Shown here: in pieces, positions 7,654 to 16,868 of the stretch
Position numbering within the stretch: the stretch's first letter is position 1
How the letters are laid out: every line of letters starts with the position of its first letter
DNA from: Ruminococcus sp.
GTDB lineage: Bacteria > Bacillota > Clostridia > Oscillospirales > Ruminococcaceae
Assembly: GCA_023667165.1 (NCBI GenBank)
Contig: JAMPAO010000007.1
Location: 1-53,842, forward strand
Direction: 5' to 3'
Length of the DNA stretch: 53,842 nucleotides
Notes under the pieces: generated by a model
The model's input: only the letters and a program-made list of their open reading frames with translations
Database searches by the model: none
What the model was told of the DNA's origin: nothing
Position numbers and translations under genes: made by a program

Positions 7654-9357
7654 ATGAATAATATCGTTGAGGTTATCGCGGAAAAATGTATAGGCTGCGG
7701 AGCCTGCATAAGAGCCTGTCCTTCTCCGCTGGCAAACAGCGTAAAAACCGCCGAGGACGGCAGGACCGTCACGGAGATCGACGGCAGCAAGTGCATTGCC
7801 TGCGGCGAATGCATCAAGGCGTGCAAGGCAAGGGCAAGAGATTACAACGACGACACCGAGAAATTTTTCAAGGATCTTAAGGACAGGAAGATAATCATTA
7901 TCGCTCACCCTGCCATCAAGACCGCCTTTCCCGGGACATGGCAGGCGGTGCTCAAGTGGTTCAAGCAGAACGGCGCGGACGGTATCTACGACGGCGCGTT
8001 CGGCGCGGATATCTGCACATGGGCGTACGTCCGCACCTTTGAGCAGGGCAACGCCAAAAGCGTTATTTCTCCAAACTGCCCCTCGGTGGTAAGATATATG
8101 GAGATATATCACCCCGACACGATGAGAGAGCTTTCCCCCGTGCATACTCCCATCTCCTGCGAGGCGGTGTACATAAGGGACTATGTGCGCAAAAACTACG
8201 CCGTAGCCGCTCTTACTCCCTGCCCCGCGATGAAGCTGGAGTTCGCAGCCACGGGTCATGCGGAATACAATATCACATTCAAGCGGCTCAAGGAATACTT
8301 CAAGCGGAAAAAGGTCGATTTCAACAAATCGGCTACGGAGGATCAGCATTACGATTTCGACGATCAGATGCAGGGCTGCATGGGAGGCATATTCCCTCTG
8401 CCCGGAGGTCTTAGGTACAACCTTTCCATAAATATGCCCAATATCGTCGCGGTAAACACCGACGGCGCCGACGCGGTGTATAAGGAGCTGGACGCCTATG
8501 CGGAGCTGCCCGTTCACCGTCACCCCCAGGTACTCGACTCCCTTTCGTGCAGCGGAGGCTGCGGAAACGGCTGCGGAGTGCATTACGGCGATACCGATCA
8601 GACGGGCCTTGACGTAAAGATGATCTACCGCGAGGTGGAGATCGACGCGAGAAACCGCCGCAAGACCACCATGAACGGCGTCGACAAGCAGTTCAAGCTG
8701 TTCGACGACAGGATAAATCCCAAGAGCCTTATAAGAAATTACGACTATAACGGAAAAGCTCCCGAAACGCCCTCGGTAAAGGAGCTTGAGGATACGTTCA
8801 TCCAAATGGGCAAGCAGGACGAATATTCCCGCAAGATCGACTGCAAGGCGTGCGGCTACGATAGCTGCCTGCAAATGGCTCGGGCAATATACGGCGGAAG
8901 AAACACCGTTTCCGGCTGCGTAAGGCACGGCGGCGGCTCGGCGGCTCCCGCGGCGGCGGTACCTGTCAGCGACGGCGGAAAAGCGGCGGAGATCGCGGAG
9001 AGCGTCAACAAATTCGCAACAGATCTGCTGGCGGATATCGAAAATATCTACGCGAGCCTGTACAGCATTGACAACGCCAGTCAGCAGTCGGCTTCAATGT
9101 CCGGCATCGTGGAGGATATCCTTTCCAAGGTGGTTGGTTTCTGCTCGTCGGCGGAGTCCATCGATTCGGATAATCTCCCGCTGCTGGTATCCACTCTCGA
9201 AAAGCTTCAGCTTGCCGTTTCCTCTTTGAAGAACAACGTTACCGAGTGCGCTTCCGGCTCGGCTACCATCAAGGAAGCAATGCAGGCGGTGACCGACGCC
9301 GCCAACGAGCTTAACGCGAAATCCACCGAAATGGTGCAGGCGGTTTCCAAGCATTGA
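7654..9357 (+). CDS. Sensory [FeFe] hydrogenase-like Fe-S protein (HydS/HsfB type)
   Basis: Two ferredoxin-type [4Fe-4S] motifs open the 567-residue protein (CIGCGACIRACP at 12-23 and CIACGECIKAC at 47-57). The hydrogenase domain keeps all four H-cluster cysteines: C142 (SPNCP), C190 (PCPAMKLE), C299 and C303 (CSGGC). The cysteine before C142, which relays protons in catalytic enzymes (TSCCP), is Asn141 here. A further Fe-S motif of the PF04060 type follows (CKACGYDSC, 397-405), then a helical coiled-coil-like tail of about 125 residues. No PAS domain is seen. In Clostridia such proteins are proposed to sense H2 and control other hydrogenases; that role is inferred. AAGGAG lies about 10 nt before ATG 7654. 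The gene stands alone between its promoter and terminator. Confidence 0.85.
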   Translation: MNNIVEVIAEKCIGCGACIRACPSPLANSVKTAEDGRTVTEIDGSKCIACGECIKACKARARDYNDDTEKFFKDLKDRKIIIIAHPAIKTAFPGTWQAVLKWFKQNGADGIYDGAFGADICTWAYVRTFEQGNAKSVISPNCPSVVRYMEIYHPDTMRELSPVHTPISCEAVYIRDYVRKNYAVAALTPCPAMKLEFAATGHAEYNITFKRLKEYFKRKKVDFNKSATEDQHYDFDDQMQGCMGGIFPLPGGLRYNLSINMPNIVAVNTDGADAVYKELDAYAELPVHRHPQVLDSLSCSGGCGNGCGVHYGDTDQTGLDVKMIYREVEIDARNRRKTTMNGVDKQFKLFDDRINPKSLIRNYDYNGKAPETPSVKELEDTFIQMGKQDEYSRKIDCKACGYDSCLQMARAIYGGRNTVSGCVRHGGGSAAPAAAVPVSDGGKAAEIAESVNKFATDLLADIENIYASLYSIDNASQQSASMSGIVEDILSKVVGFCSSAESIDSDNLPLLVSTLEKLQLAVSSLKNNVTECASGSATIKEAMQAVTDAANELNAKSTEMVQAVSKH

Positions 9358-9368
9358 CATTCTACCCT

Positions 9369-9407
9369 TTCCCCGTGCATTTTTCGCCGCACGGGGGAAG
9401 TTTTTTT
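9369..9407 (+). terminator. Terminator after the sensory hydrogenase gene
   Basis: CCCCGTGC / GCACGGGG stem followed by GAAGTTTTTTT. Confidence 0.88.
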
Positions 9408-9529
9408 ACGGTCGGGGACGGGCGGTTTTACGGTCTGCTCTTATCGTTTTTTGTCAATGTTCATAAAAAGTTCTCAAAAAATTCGGCAGATTTGCATTAA
9501 AAATAATTGACCGTATCCCGTTTTGTCCC

Positions 9530-9558
9530 TTGACAAAACCTCGGAAATCATATATAAT
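9530..9558 (+). promoter_or_regulatory. Full-consensus promoter of an envelope protein gene
   Basis: TTGACA (9530-9535), 17 bp, TATAAT (9553-9558): the strongest match in the window. Confidence 0.85.
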
Positions 9559-9594
9559 TATTTATATATGATTGTTGAAAGAGGAAGTTTTTGT

Positions 9595-10698
9595 ATGATG
9601 AATATTTCTTCGGATAAAGCGAACAAACGGGCTGAAAAGGTGATCGCTTTCGCGGGCGCGCACAGATGGGCGAAGCTCCCGTGCGTGGGAGCCGTATCGG
9701 TCATATATTCCGCGGAGTTTCTGCGCGTCGGGGCGGTATCCCTGGGAGAGCGGATAAGAAATTCCGCCGAAGCCGAGTTCAGACCTTTGGGCGGGCGCGT
9801 TCTTTCCGCGCTGCTGTCCGCGTCCTTCGCGTTTATGACCGTTCCCTTTTCCGCAGCGGCAGCCGACGGGGACGACGCTCCCTCGGAGCAAACGGCGGTC
9901 ATTTCGGAAATGCCCGAGGATATCTCCGAAAACGGGGATATGACGGTCGGCGGCGATACGGAAGAAGCGGCTGAGGATACGGAGCAGACAAGCGGGGAAC
10001 AGCCGCCTTACGACAAAACCTCTCCCGAGGCGAGAGCCGCCAGAAAAGCGCGCAGATTTCCCGCCAGAACTGCCGAGGCTATCGCCGAAAGAGTTACTCT
10101 TGCGGGACTGGCGGAGGATAATCCCTTTTACGGTATCACGCTCAATATAAAGTCCCTGAAAGCCAACGTTACGGCAAGATTCCGCAAGACCGACGACCTC
10201 AACTCCAAGGTCAAGGCGGCTTTCGACTACTACGGGATCTCCGTAAGCAACCTTTACATAGAGCCTGTGGACATAACTCTGTACACCACGGAGGAAAAGT
10301 ACAGATTACAGCTTTCCGAGGGTTACAGCGCGGATATCACGCTGCCGATCCCGGAGGGAATGAACGGACATCTTGACGATATGAAGATAATCCGCCTTGA
10401 GGACAACGGCGGAATGACCATACTGGACGGCGAGATCTCTCAAAGAGGCTCGGGAAACGTGGTTTCCTTCAACACCGATCATTTCTCCGTGTTCGCTCTT
10501 GTGTGCTACAGCGACAATGTGGAGCCGGAGGACGTGGGAAGCGGAGCGGGAACGTCCGCTGCGGGAACGAATATGGATATTTCCCTTAATCCCGCCGAAA
10601 ATGTTTTCGATACGGACAAGCGCAGGCAAAGAAAAGCCGCTAAGCGCAAGGTATACCGAATCAGACGGATCATCAAGGAAAACGATCTTCTTCTTTGA
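9595..10698 (+). CDS. Envelope protein with export segment, C-terminal domain and basic tail; paralogue of the 1413-residue FN3 protein
   Basis: I do not recognise a named family for this 367-residue protein. A long charged N-terminus (about 60 residues) precedes a hydrophobic export segment SALLSASFAFMTVPFSAAAA (about 66-85), then an acidic linker. A folded domain (about 180-310; YIEPVDITLY, GYSADITLPIPEGM, FNTDHFSVFALV) follows, and the protein ends in a very basic tail containing AKRKVYRIRRIIK. The same three modules occur in the big FN3 protein at 45843-50084 (SALLAASFAVMTVPEISAGA; MIYPMDISLY; RARNRVYRMIKRH). Start at ATG 9595 (or the adjacent ATG 9598), 7 nt after GAGGAAG. Likely located at the membrane or cell surface; function unknown. 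Confidence 0.75.
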   Translation: MMNISSDKANKRAEKVIAFAGAHRWAKLPCVGAVSVIYSAEFLRVGAVSLGERIRNSAEAEFRPLGGRVLSALLSASFAFMTVPFSAAAADGDDAPSEQTAVISEMPEDISENGDMTVGGDTEEAAEDTEQTSGEQPPYDKTSPEARAARKARRFPARTAEAIAERVTLAGLAEDNPFYGITLNIKSLKANVTARFRKTDDLNSKVKAAFDYYGISVSNLYIEPVDITLYTTEEKYRLQLSEGYSADITLPIPEGMNGHLDDMKIIRLEDNGGMTILDGEISQRGSGNVVSFNTDHFSVFALVCYSDNVEPEDVGSGAGTSAAGTNMDISLNPAENVFDTDKRRQRKAAKRKVYRIRRIIKENDLLL

Positions 10699-10712
10699 TC
10701 TGCACGGATATT

Positions 10713-10742
10713 ACGGAACGGATCTCAATCCGTTCCGTTTTG
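10713..10742 (+). terminator. Terminator after the envelope protein gene
   Basis: ACGGAACGGAT pairs with ATCCGTTCCGT around CTCA, followed by a short T-run. Confidence 0.7.
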
Positions 10743-10839
10743 CGTATTTTTCATCGGTCCCGTCCGCAGCCTTACAAGCGCCGTATCCCGCTTCAAGAAG
10801 GTCATCGGACAGATCTGTTTTACGGAAAGGAAGTTTTTT

Positions 10840-12051
10840 ATGAAATATATTATTCTGCTCTGCGACGGAATGGCGGATCACCCTCTGGAGGAGCTGGACG
10901 GCGGCACTCCCATGAGCCGCTCCGTTACTCCGAATACCGATATGCTTGCAAAAAAATCGCGGATCGGACTGGTGCGCACGGTCGCCGAGGGACTGAAGCC
11001 CGGATCGGACGTCGCCAATCTTTCCGTCCTCGGCTACGACCCCGCCGTGTGCTATACGGGACGTTCCCCGCTGGAGGCGGGATCCATCGGCATAGATATG
11101 GGGGCGGACGACGTTTCGTTCCGCTGCAACCTTGTGACCGTATCCGATGAAGCGGATTTCGAGGACAAGACTCTCATAGATTACTGCGCGGGGGATATTT
11201 CCACCGCCGAGGGAAAGGCGCTGACCGAGTATCTGGCGGAGCATTTTAACAGCAAGGAATTCGCCCTCTACAGCGGCGTAAGCTACCGTCACTGCCTTAT
11301 ATGGCACGGAGGCACTCTCGACCTTGCTCCCCTCACTCCTCCTCACGACATCACGGGGAGAAAGGTGCGGGAATATATCCCCTCTCACCCCAACGCGGCA
11401 AAGCTGTACGATATGATGAAAAAAAGCGTTGAGCTGTTAAGGGATCACCCTGTCAACAGGGAGAGGATCTCCAAGGGTCTGAACCCCGCCAACTGCGTAT
11501 GGTTCTGGGGCGAGGGCAAACGCGCCGAGCTGGAGAATTTCACCGAGAAAACAGGACTGAAAGCCGCTATGATATCTGCGGTCGACCTGCTCAAGGGCAT
11601 TGCAAAGTTCGGCGGGATGGAGATAGCCGAGGTCGAGGGCGCTACCGGCTATATCGACACCAACTTCAAGGGCAAGGCGCAGGCGGCTCTTGACGCTCTG
11701 GAAAGAGGCTGCGACCTTGTTTACGTTCATATGGAGGCTCCCGACGAGTGCGGCCACAGAGGAGAGGTCGCAAACAAGGTCAGATCGCTGGAGATCATCG
11801 ACAGGGACGTGCTGGGGTATATGCTTCCCGAGCTTGAAAAAAAATATGAGGATTACAAGATAATGATACTTCCCGATCACCCCACTCCCCTTGCGCTGAG
11901 AACCCACGTTTCCGACCCCGTGCCGTTCCTTGTTTACAAAAAAAGCGAACCCGTAAAGAGCGCGGACTCGTTTAACGAGGAAACCGCAAAGGCAGCCGGA
12001 CTGTTCATAGAAAAAGGTCCGTCGCTTATGGACTATTTTATAGATCTGTGA
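10840..12051 (+). CDS. apgM: 2,3-bisphosphoglycerate-independent phosphoglycerate mutase (archaeal type)
   Basis: The 403-residue protein interconverts 3- and 2-phosphoglycerate in glycolysis. It belongs to the ApgM branch of the alkaline-phosphatase superfamily rather than to GpmI. Signs are the opening metal-binding strand IILLCDGMADHP (about 4-15), PGSDVANLSVLGYDP (about 53-67) carrying the serine region, the metal site HMEAPDECGHRGE (about 298-310), and DHPTPLALRTH near the C-terminus. The length is normal for the family. ATG 10840 follows GGAAAGGAAG. A small secreted protein gene starts 18 nt after its stop and probably shares the transcript. Confidence 0.93.
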   Translation: MKYIILLCDGMADHPLEELDGGTPMSRSVTPNTDMLAKKSRIGLVRTVAEGLKPGSDVANLSVLGYDPAVCYTGRSPLEAGSIGIDMGADDVSFRCNLVTVSDEADFEDKTLIDYCAGDISTAEGKALTEYLAEHFNSKEFALYSGVSYRHCLIWHGGTLDLAPLTPPHDITGRKVREYIPSHPNAAKLYDMMKKSVELLRDHPVNRERISKGLNPANCVWFWGEGKRAELENFTEKTGLKAAMISAVDLLKGIAKFGGMEIAEVEGATGYIDTNFKGKAQAALDALERGCDLVYVHMEAPDECGHRGEVANKVRSLEIIDRDVLGYMLPELEKKYEDYKIMILPDHPTPLALRTHVSDPVPFLVYKKSEPVKSADSFNEETAKAAGLFIEKGPSLMDYFIDL

Positions 12052-12069
12052 TTTTTTAAGGTGAAAGCT

Positions 12070-12642
12070 ATGAAAAGGATACTTATTTTTGCCGCCGCCG
12101 CGATTTTATTTGCCGCAGCGCCCGTTTACGCTTATGACGAGCCTGTTCCGGAGGCTGCGGAAGAGCCTATCGACCCTAATGAGGAATCCGCAGATTACGT
12201 ATTCACCTTTTACGCCGAGGACGGTGAATATATCGCTGTTTATTATGATAAGGAAACAGGCGGATTTATGGGCAGCGAGATATCCGTAAATCTCCTTGAT
12301 CCGGTTTTTCCCGAGCTGAACGGCGGCACAGGCGTTTATTATTCCTCGGCGGAGGACATTCCCATTAAGAACAGTGAGATAGTTGAAACGGTAGGCGAGG
12401 ACGGCGACCCGTGGAGAAAATTTTACGTGCTGTCCGCCGATATGAACGATCCTTACGCTTATTACGCGGGACACGAGGTATATGAAAACAATACCGGCGG
12501 GGAGAACGGATATTTCACAACCTCACCCGTTTCAGGCAATACGTCCCTTTCGGCACTGTCTGCGGCCGCCGCCTGCGCTTTGGGAGTAAGTCTGTTTACA
12601 TCAAAAAAGAGGGAGTACGGAAGAAAAAATTGTAAAAAATAA
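12070..12642 (+). CDS. Small secreted, C-terminally anchored protein
   Basis: I do not recognise a family. The 190-residue protein has a clear signal peptide (KRILIFAAAAILFAAAPVYA, cut near residue 21), an acidic extracellular part of about 130 residues, and a C-terminal hydrophobic helix (SALSAAAACALGVSLF) followed by the basic end SKKREYGRKNCKK. This tail looks like a sortase sorting signal in which the usual LPxTG/NPxTG is degraded to SPVSGN. It may instead be a plain membrane anchor. AAGGTG precedes ATG 12070 by 6 nt; the gene follows apgM by 18 nt. Confidence 0.75.
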   Translation: MKRILIFAAAAILFAAAPVYAYDEPVPEAAEEPIDPNEESADYVFTFYAEDGEYIAVYYDKETGGFMGSEISVNLLDPVFPELNGGTGVYYSSAEDIPIKNSEIVETVGEDGDPWRKFYVLSADMNDPYAYYAGHEVYENNTGGENGYFTTSPVSGNTSLSALSAAAACALGVSLFTSKKREYGRKNCKK

Positions 12643-12662
12643 ATAAACTTTTTCCGCCGCTC

Positions 12663-12691
12663 TTGAAAATGTTTTTTTGGTGTGATATAAT
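12663..12691 (+). promoter_or_regulatory. Promoter of secG
   Basis: TTGAAA (12663-12668), 17 bp, TATAAT (12686-12691). Confidence 0.75.
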
Positions 12692-12738
12692 AAAAAGGTA
12701 CGATTATCTAAGCTTGTAATTATCCGGAGGTAAAATAT

Positions 12739-12999
12739 ATGGGAGCGATCGAGATAGTCAGCGGGATCCTGCTGATATTATGCAGCGTTTTTATAGTGGT
12801 CATCACCCTTATGCAATCTCAGAAGCAGCAGGGAATGACAAGCGCGGTCCAGGGTTCAAACAACGACAGCTTTTACGGAAAAAACAGTCAGAATACAAGA
12901 GAAAAGGCTCTTGAAAGGCTCACGAAGATCGTGGCGGTGATTTTCTTTGTTGTGACGATCGCCGTTAATATCATTTCGGTCGTCGCAGGCAAAGGCTGA
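12739..12999 (+). CDS. secG: Preprotein translocase subunit SecG
   Basis: The 86-residue protein has two membrane helices (about 5-23 and 61-82) and the SecG loop between them (QSQKQQGMTSAVQGSNNDSFYGKN, i.e. residues 26-49). SecG joins SecYE in the inner membrane and helps SecA push proteins out. ATG 12739 lies after CCGGAGG. It has its own promoter and terminator and is followed by rnr, a gene order common in Firmicutes (secG-rnr, often with smpB next; smpB is not found here). Confidence 0.92.
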   Translation: MGAIEIVSGILLILCSVFIVVITLMQSQKQQGMTSAVQGSNNDSFYGKNSQNTREKALERLTKIVAVIFFVVTIAVNIISVVAGKG

Positions 13000-13009
13000 T
13001 AACAGCTCT

Positions 13010-13046
13010 AAGCTCCCGTGCATATTTCTGTGCGGGAGCTTTTTTG
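13010..13046 (+). terminator. Terminator after secG
   Basis: AAGCTCCCGTGCA / TGTGCGGGAGCTT stem followed by TTTTTT. It sits between secG and rnr and may act as a partial brake on read-through. Confidence 0.88.
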
Positions 13047-13112
13047 ATGTAAGGCGGTACTGCCGCGCAGATGTTCTTTGCGCGGCGCCGCCATAGCAAG
13101 GAGGACGAAAAA

Positions 13113-15233
13113 GTGGCGGATATTTCACAGATATGCATGGCAAGGATACTCAACGTTATGGAGCAGGCGGGGAAAAAGGAGATCTCCGAAAAGCGGCTTT
13201 TTAATATGGTAAAGGGAAAAAAGGTATCTCACGGAGATTTTCGGAAGGCTCTTTCCTATCTTACGGAAAACGGCGATATTGCAAACGTAAAGCAGGGATA
13301 TATCCTCTGCGGGGCGCACGGTCTGTTCAAGGCGGAGGTGGCAAGGATCAACAAGACCTTCGGCTTTGTAAAAAAGGACGACGGCACGGAGCTGTTTATC
13401 CCCGGGCGCTTTCTCATGGGAGCGCTGCCGGGAGATATTGTGATATGCCGCCTTATCCCACCAAAGGGAGAGCTGCCCGAGGGCGAGGTGGTGAGCATTG
13501 CCAAGGAGGGCTTTTCCGAATTTACGGGAAATATCGAAAAGGAAAACGGCAGGCTGTATGTCCGCCCGGACAGCTTTTGCAGGGATCTTATCGAGATAAC
13601 CGAAAGGGACGCGGACGCGCAGGCGGGGGACAAGGTATTGGCTGTAGTTACCAAACGGGGCGAACGCCATGCGGATCACAAGTGCAGGGTATCGGCGGTA
13701 TTCGGCAGCAGCGAAAAAGCATCCTCAAGCGCGGACGCGGTGCTGTATATGAACGATATCGAGATAGATTTTCCCTTGGCGGTCATGGACGAGGCGCGGC
13801 ATATTTCCGCAATGAAAATAACCGACAAGGATATTTTCAGCCGCCTTGACCTCAGAGATGAGATAATTTTTACCATTGACGGCGCGGACACAAAGGATAT
13901 CGACGACGCGGTAAGCGTGGAAAAAACCGGCGGCGGCTGGAAGCTGGGAGTGCATATCGCCGACGTTTCCCACTATGTAAAGCAGGATTCCGAGCTGGAC
14001 AGGGACGCATTTCTGCGGGGCACCTCCATTTACTACGCCGACAAGGTGATACCCATGCTGCCGAAAGAGCTTTCCAACGGCATATGCTCTCTCAATCCCC
14101 GGGAGGACAGGCTCGCCTTTTCCTGCCTGATGGAGCTTTCCGAGGATGGCAGGCTTGAAAAATACAAATTCAGCAAGACCGTTATCCGATCGAGAGTAAA
14201 GGGCGTTTACGGCGAGATAAACGAAATACTGTCCGCAAAGGACGGCGGCACCGATCCGCGGAGCGAATTATCCGAAAAATACGGGGAGGTCGCGGAAAAA
14301 ATATTCCTGATGGCGGAGCTTGCGGATATTCTCACGTCAAACAAGCTCAAAAGAGGCGCGCCGCAGATAGACACCCCCGAATGCAAGCTGATACTTGACG
14401 AAAACGACGTTTGCATAGACGTTAAACGCCGCGAAAGAGGCAGGGCGGAGCTTATTATAGAGGAGTTCATGCTCATTGCCAACGAAGCCGCCGCAAGGAC
14501 CGCCCGTGAGAATAACATTCCCTTTGTGTACAGAGTTCACGAGGATCCCGCTCCCGAAAAGATAGCGGAGCTGATAGAGGTAACGGACAGACTGAATATC
14601 CCTCACCCGCGTTTTACCTCGGTAAAACCCGCTCACCTTGCGGAGATACTGCAAAACGCTAAGGACACGGAGCTGTCCCCCGTTATAAACAGCATGGTGC
14701 TGCGTTCCATGGCCAAAGCGAAATACTCCGACGATCCGCTGGGGCATTTCGGACTGGTGCTTAAGGATTACGCGCATTTTACATCTCCCATAAGGCGTTA
14801 TCCCGATCTGGCGGTACACAGGATACTGACGGAGCTTTGCTATAACAAGCAGCCGCCCGCCGCAATAGGAAAACGCTTTGGGAAATTCGCTTACGCGGCG
14901 GCTGTTCAGTCCTCCCAGTGCGAGCTTACCGCCATGAGAACGGAAAGGGACTGCGAGGACAGATACATCGCCGAATATATGACCTTTCACCTCGGCGAGG
15001 AGTACGAGGGAAATATCTGCGGCATGACGGACTACGGAATGTACGTCGAGCTGCCCAATACCGTGGAGGGACTTGTGAAGCTCGAAACGCTGCCGGACGG
15101 CGTTTATGAATTTGACGGGCATTTTTCAGTCAGCAAGGACGGCAAAACGGCGTACAGGGTAGGGCAGCGGATAAGGGTAAAATGCGTCAGAGCGGACGTT
15201 TCAAGCGGAAATATAGATTTCATAGCCGTATAA
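13113..15233 (+). CDS. rnr: Ribonuclease R
   Basis: The 706-residue 3'-5' exoribonuclease degrades structured RNA, including rRNA fragments and defective mRNAs. Visible domains in order: an N-terminal winged helix, cold-shock OB folds (about 70-210), the RNB catalytic domain (about 255-590) with the acidic cluster in DGADTKDIDDAVSV, and an S1 domain at the end (GNICGMTDYGMYVEL). The start is set at GTG 13113 because AAGGAGG lies 9 nt upstream; ATG 13071 has no ribosome site and would add a 14-residue basic extension overlapping the secG terminator region. Confidence 0.94.
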   Translation: MADISQICMARILNVMEQAGKKEISEKRLFNMVKGKKVSHGDFRKALSYLTENGDIANVKQGYILCGAHGLFKAEVARINKTFGFVKKDDGTELFIPGRFLMGALPGDIVICRLIPPKGELPEGEVVSIAKEGFSEFTGNIEKENGRLYVRPDSFCRDLIEITERDADAQAGDKVLAVVTKRGERHADHKCRVSAVFGSSEKASSSADAVLYMNDIEIDFPLAVMDEARHISAMKITDKDIFSRLDLRDEIIFTIDGADTKDIDDAVSVEKTGGGWKLGVHIADVSHYVKQDSELDRDAFLRGTSIYYADKVIPMLPKELSNGICSLNPREDRLAFSCLMELSEDGRLEKYKFSKTVIRSRVKGVYGEINEILSAKDGGTDPRSELSEKYGEVAEKIFLMAELADILTSNKLKRGAPQIDTPECKLILDENDVCIDVKRRERGRAELIIEEFMLIANEAAARTARENNIPFVYRVHEDPAPEKIAELIEVTDRLNIPHPRFTSVKPAHLAEILQNAKDTELSPVINSMVLRSMAKAKYSDDPLGHFGLVLKDYAHFTSPIRRYPDLAVHRILTELCYNKQPPAAIGKRFGKFAYAAAVQSSQCELTAMRTERDCEDRYIAEYMTFHLGEEYEGNICGMTDYGMYVELPNTVEGLVKLETLPDGVYEFDGHFSVSKDGKTAYRVGQRIRVKCVRADVSSGNIDFIAV

Positions 15234-15274
15234 GCGCAGGCTGCAAATAAATACGAAAGGAAATTACAGGCATT

Positions 15275-16855
15275 ATGAGAATAACGGAAAAAATAGAGCA
15301 GGGGAAAACATACCTGGGAATAGAACTCGGTTCGACGAGAATAAAAGCGTCCCTCATCGACGATACCTTCGCTCCCGCTGCGGAGGGTTCCTACGGCTGG
15401 GAAAACAGCCTGGAAAACGGCTTATGGACATATTCTCTTGAGGATATCCGAAAGGGCGTGCGCGGGTGCTATGCGGATCTGAAAAGGAACGTTTCGGAAA
15501 AATACGGCGTTACTCTCAAAAAGCTCGGCGCAATGGGCGTTTCCGCCATGATGCACGGATTTATGGCGTTCGGCGGCAATAACGAACTGCTGACCCCTTT
15601 CCGCACATGGAGAAACACCAACACCGCCCGCGCTTCTAAGGAGCTGAGCGGACTTCTGGATTTCAATATTCCCATGAGATGGAGCGCCGCTCACCTGTAT
15701 CAGGCGATACTCGACGGCGAACCGTATATCAACGGCATAGAAAGTATAAACACACTTGCGGGATATATACATTTCCTGCTGACGGATATGCACGTTATCG
15801 GCGTCGGCGACGGCTCGGGAATGTTCCCCGTAAGGGACGGCGGCTACGATAAAGCCATGCTTTCGAAATTCGACGGCGCGGCTTCGGAAAAAGGCTTTTC
15901 AAAAAGCCTTGCGGATATTCTTCCCCGTATAATGACTGCGGGAGAAAAAGGCGGCGTTCTTACGGAAAAGGGCGCGGCATTTCTGGATCCCGAGGGAGAT
16001 CTTATGCCGGGCGTTCCCCTCTGCCCTCCCGAGGGCGACGCGGGAACGGGAATGACCGCCACAAATTCCGTGACCGCCGGAACGGGAAACATTTCCGCCG
16101 GCACGTCGGTCTTTTCAATGCTCGTGCTTGACGAGCCGCTGAAAAAAGCTTATCCCGAAATAGATATCGTAACCACCCCCGACGGCTTGCCTGCGGCAAT
16201 GGTCCACTGCAACAACTGCTGCTCCGAAGCCGACGCATGGGTAAGGCTTTTCCGTGAATTTGCGGCTCTTGCGGGCAGCGGCACGGATATTTCCCGAATA
16301 TACGAGATACTCTACAAATGCGCTCTTGACGGCGACGGCGACTGCGGCGGAGTGACCGCTTACAATTTCCTGTCAGCCGAGCCTGTGGCGGGGGCGGAAA
16401 AGGGAAGTCCCATGTATTTCAGAACGCCGGACAGCAATATGAGCCTTGCCAATTTTATGAGAGCGCAGCTTTATTCGGCGATAGCCTCCCTAAAGCTTGG
16501 AATGGATATCCTTTTTTCCTCGGAAAACGCGCGGGCGGAGCAGTTCACAGCTCACGGAGGACTGTTTAAGGTGCGCGGCGCGGCTCAGCAGATATTGGCG
16601 GACGCTCTGGATACTCCCGTTTATGTAACGGATACCGCGGGAGAGGGCGGCGCCTGGGGCATGGCTCTTCTGGCGGCGTATATGACGGAGGGCGGCGGTC
16701 TTGCCCTGGGAGAATGGCTGGATAAAAAGGTCTTTGCGAAAATGGAAAAAACGGGCGCATATCCCCGAAAATCGGGAACGGACGGCTTCGGCGCGTTTAT
16801 GGAACGTTACAAAAAGGGACTTGCGGCGCAGAAAGCCGCAGCGGAAATATCATGA
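15275..16855 (+). CDS. FGGY family carbohydrate kinase, probably a ribulokinase/xylulokinase-like pentose kinase
   Basis: The 526-residue ATP-dependent sugar kinase shows the N-terminal FGGY phosphate loop (YLGIELGSTRIKASL, 13-27) and the likely catalytic Asp255 in GDAGTGMTATN. The C-terminal domain includes AHGGLFKV and GEGGAWGMALLAAY. Its stop lies 13 bp before an L-ribulose-5-phosphate 4-epimerase gene. That supports phosphorylation of L-ribulose (or a related ketopentose) followed by epimerisation into the pentose-phosphate pathway. It is not a close match to classical AraB; the substrate is inferred from the neighbour. Start ATG 15275 follows GAAAGGAAATT. Confidence 0.85.
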   Translation: MRITEKIEQGKTYLGIELGSTRIKASLIDDTFAPAAEGSYGWENSLENGLWTYSLEDIRKGVRGCYADLKRNVSEKYGVTLKKLGAMGVSAMMHGFMAFGGNNELLTPFRTWRNTNTARASKELSGLLDFNIPMRWSAAHLYQAILDGEPYINGIESINTLAGYIHFLLTDMHVIGVGDGSGMFPVRDGGYDKAMLSKFDGAASEKGFSKSLADILPRIMTAGEKGGVLTEKGAAFLDPEGDLMPGVPLCPPEGDAGTGMTATNSVTAGTGNISAGTSVFSMLVLDEPLKKAYPEIDIVTTPDGLPAAMVHCNNCCSEADAWVRLFREFAALAGSGTDISRIYEILYKCALDGDGDCGGVTAYNFLSAEPVAGAEKGSPMYFRTPDSNMSLANFMRAQLYSAIASLKLGMDILFSSENARAEQFTAHGGLFKVRGAAQQILADALDTPVYVTDTAGEGGAWGMALLAAYMTEGGGLALGEWLDKKVFAKMEKTGAYPRKSGTDGFGAFMERYKKGLAAQKAAAEIS

Positions 16856-16868
16856 AAGGAGCAGGATC

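Noticed and set aside
7648..8928. 426-codon open frame on the minus strand
   Set aside because: It runs antisense to the sensory hydrogenase, whose iron-sulfur motifs are unambiguous on the other strand.
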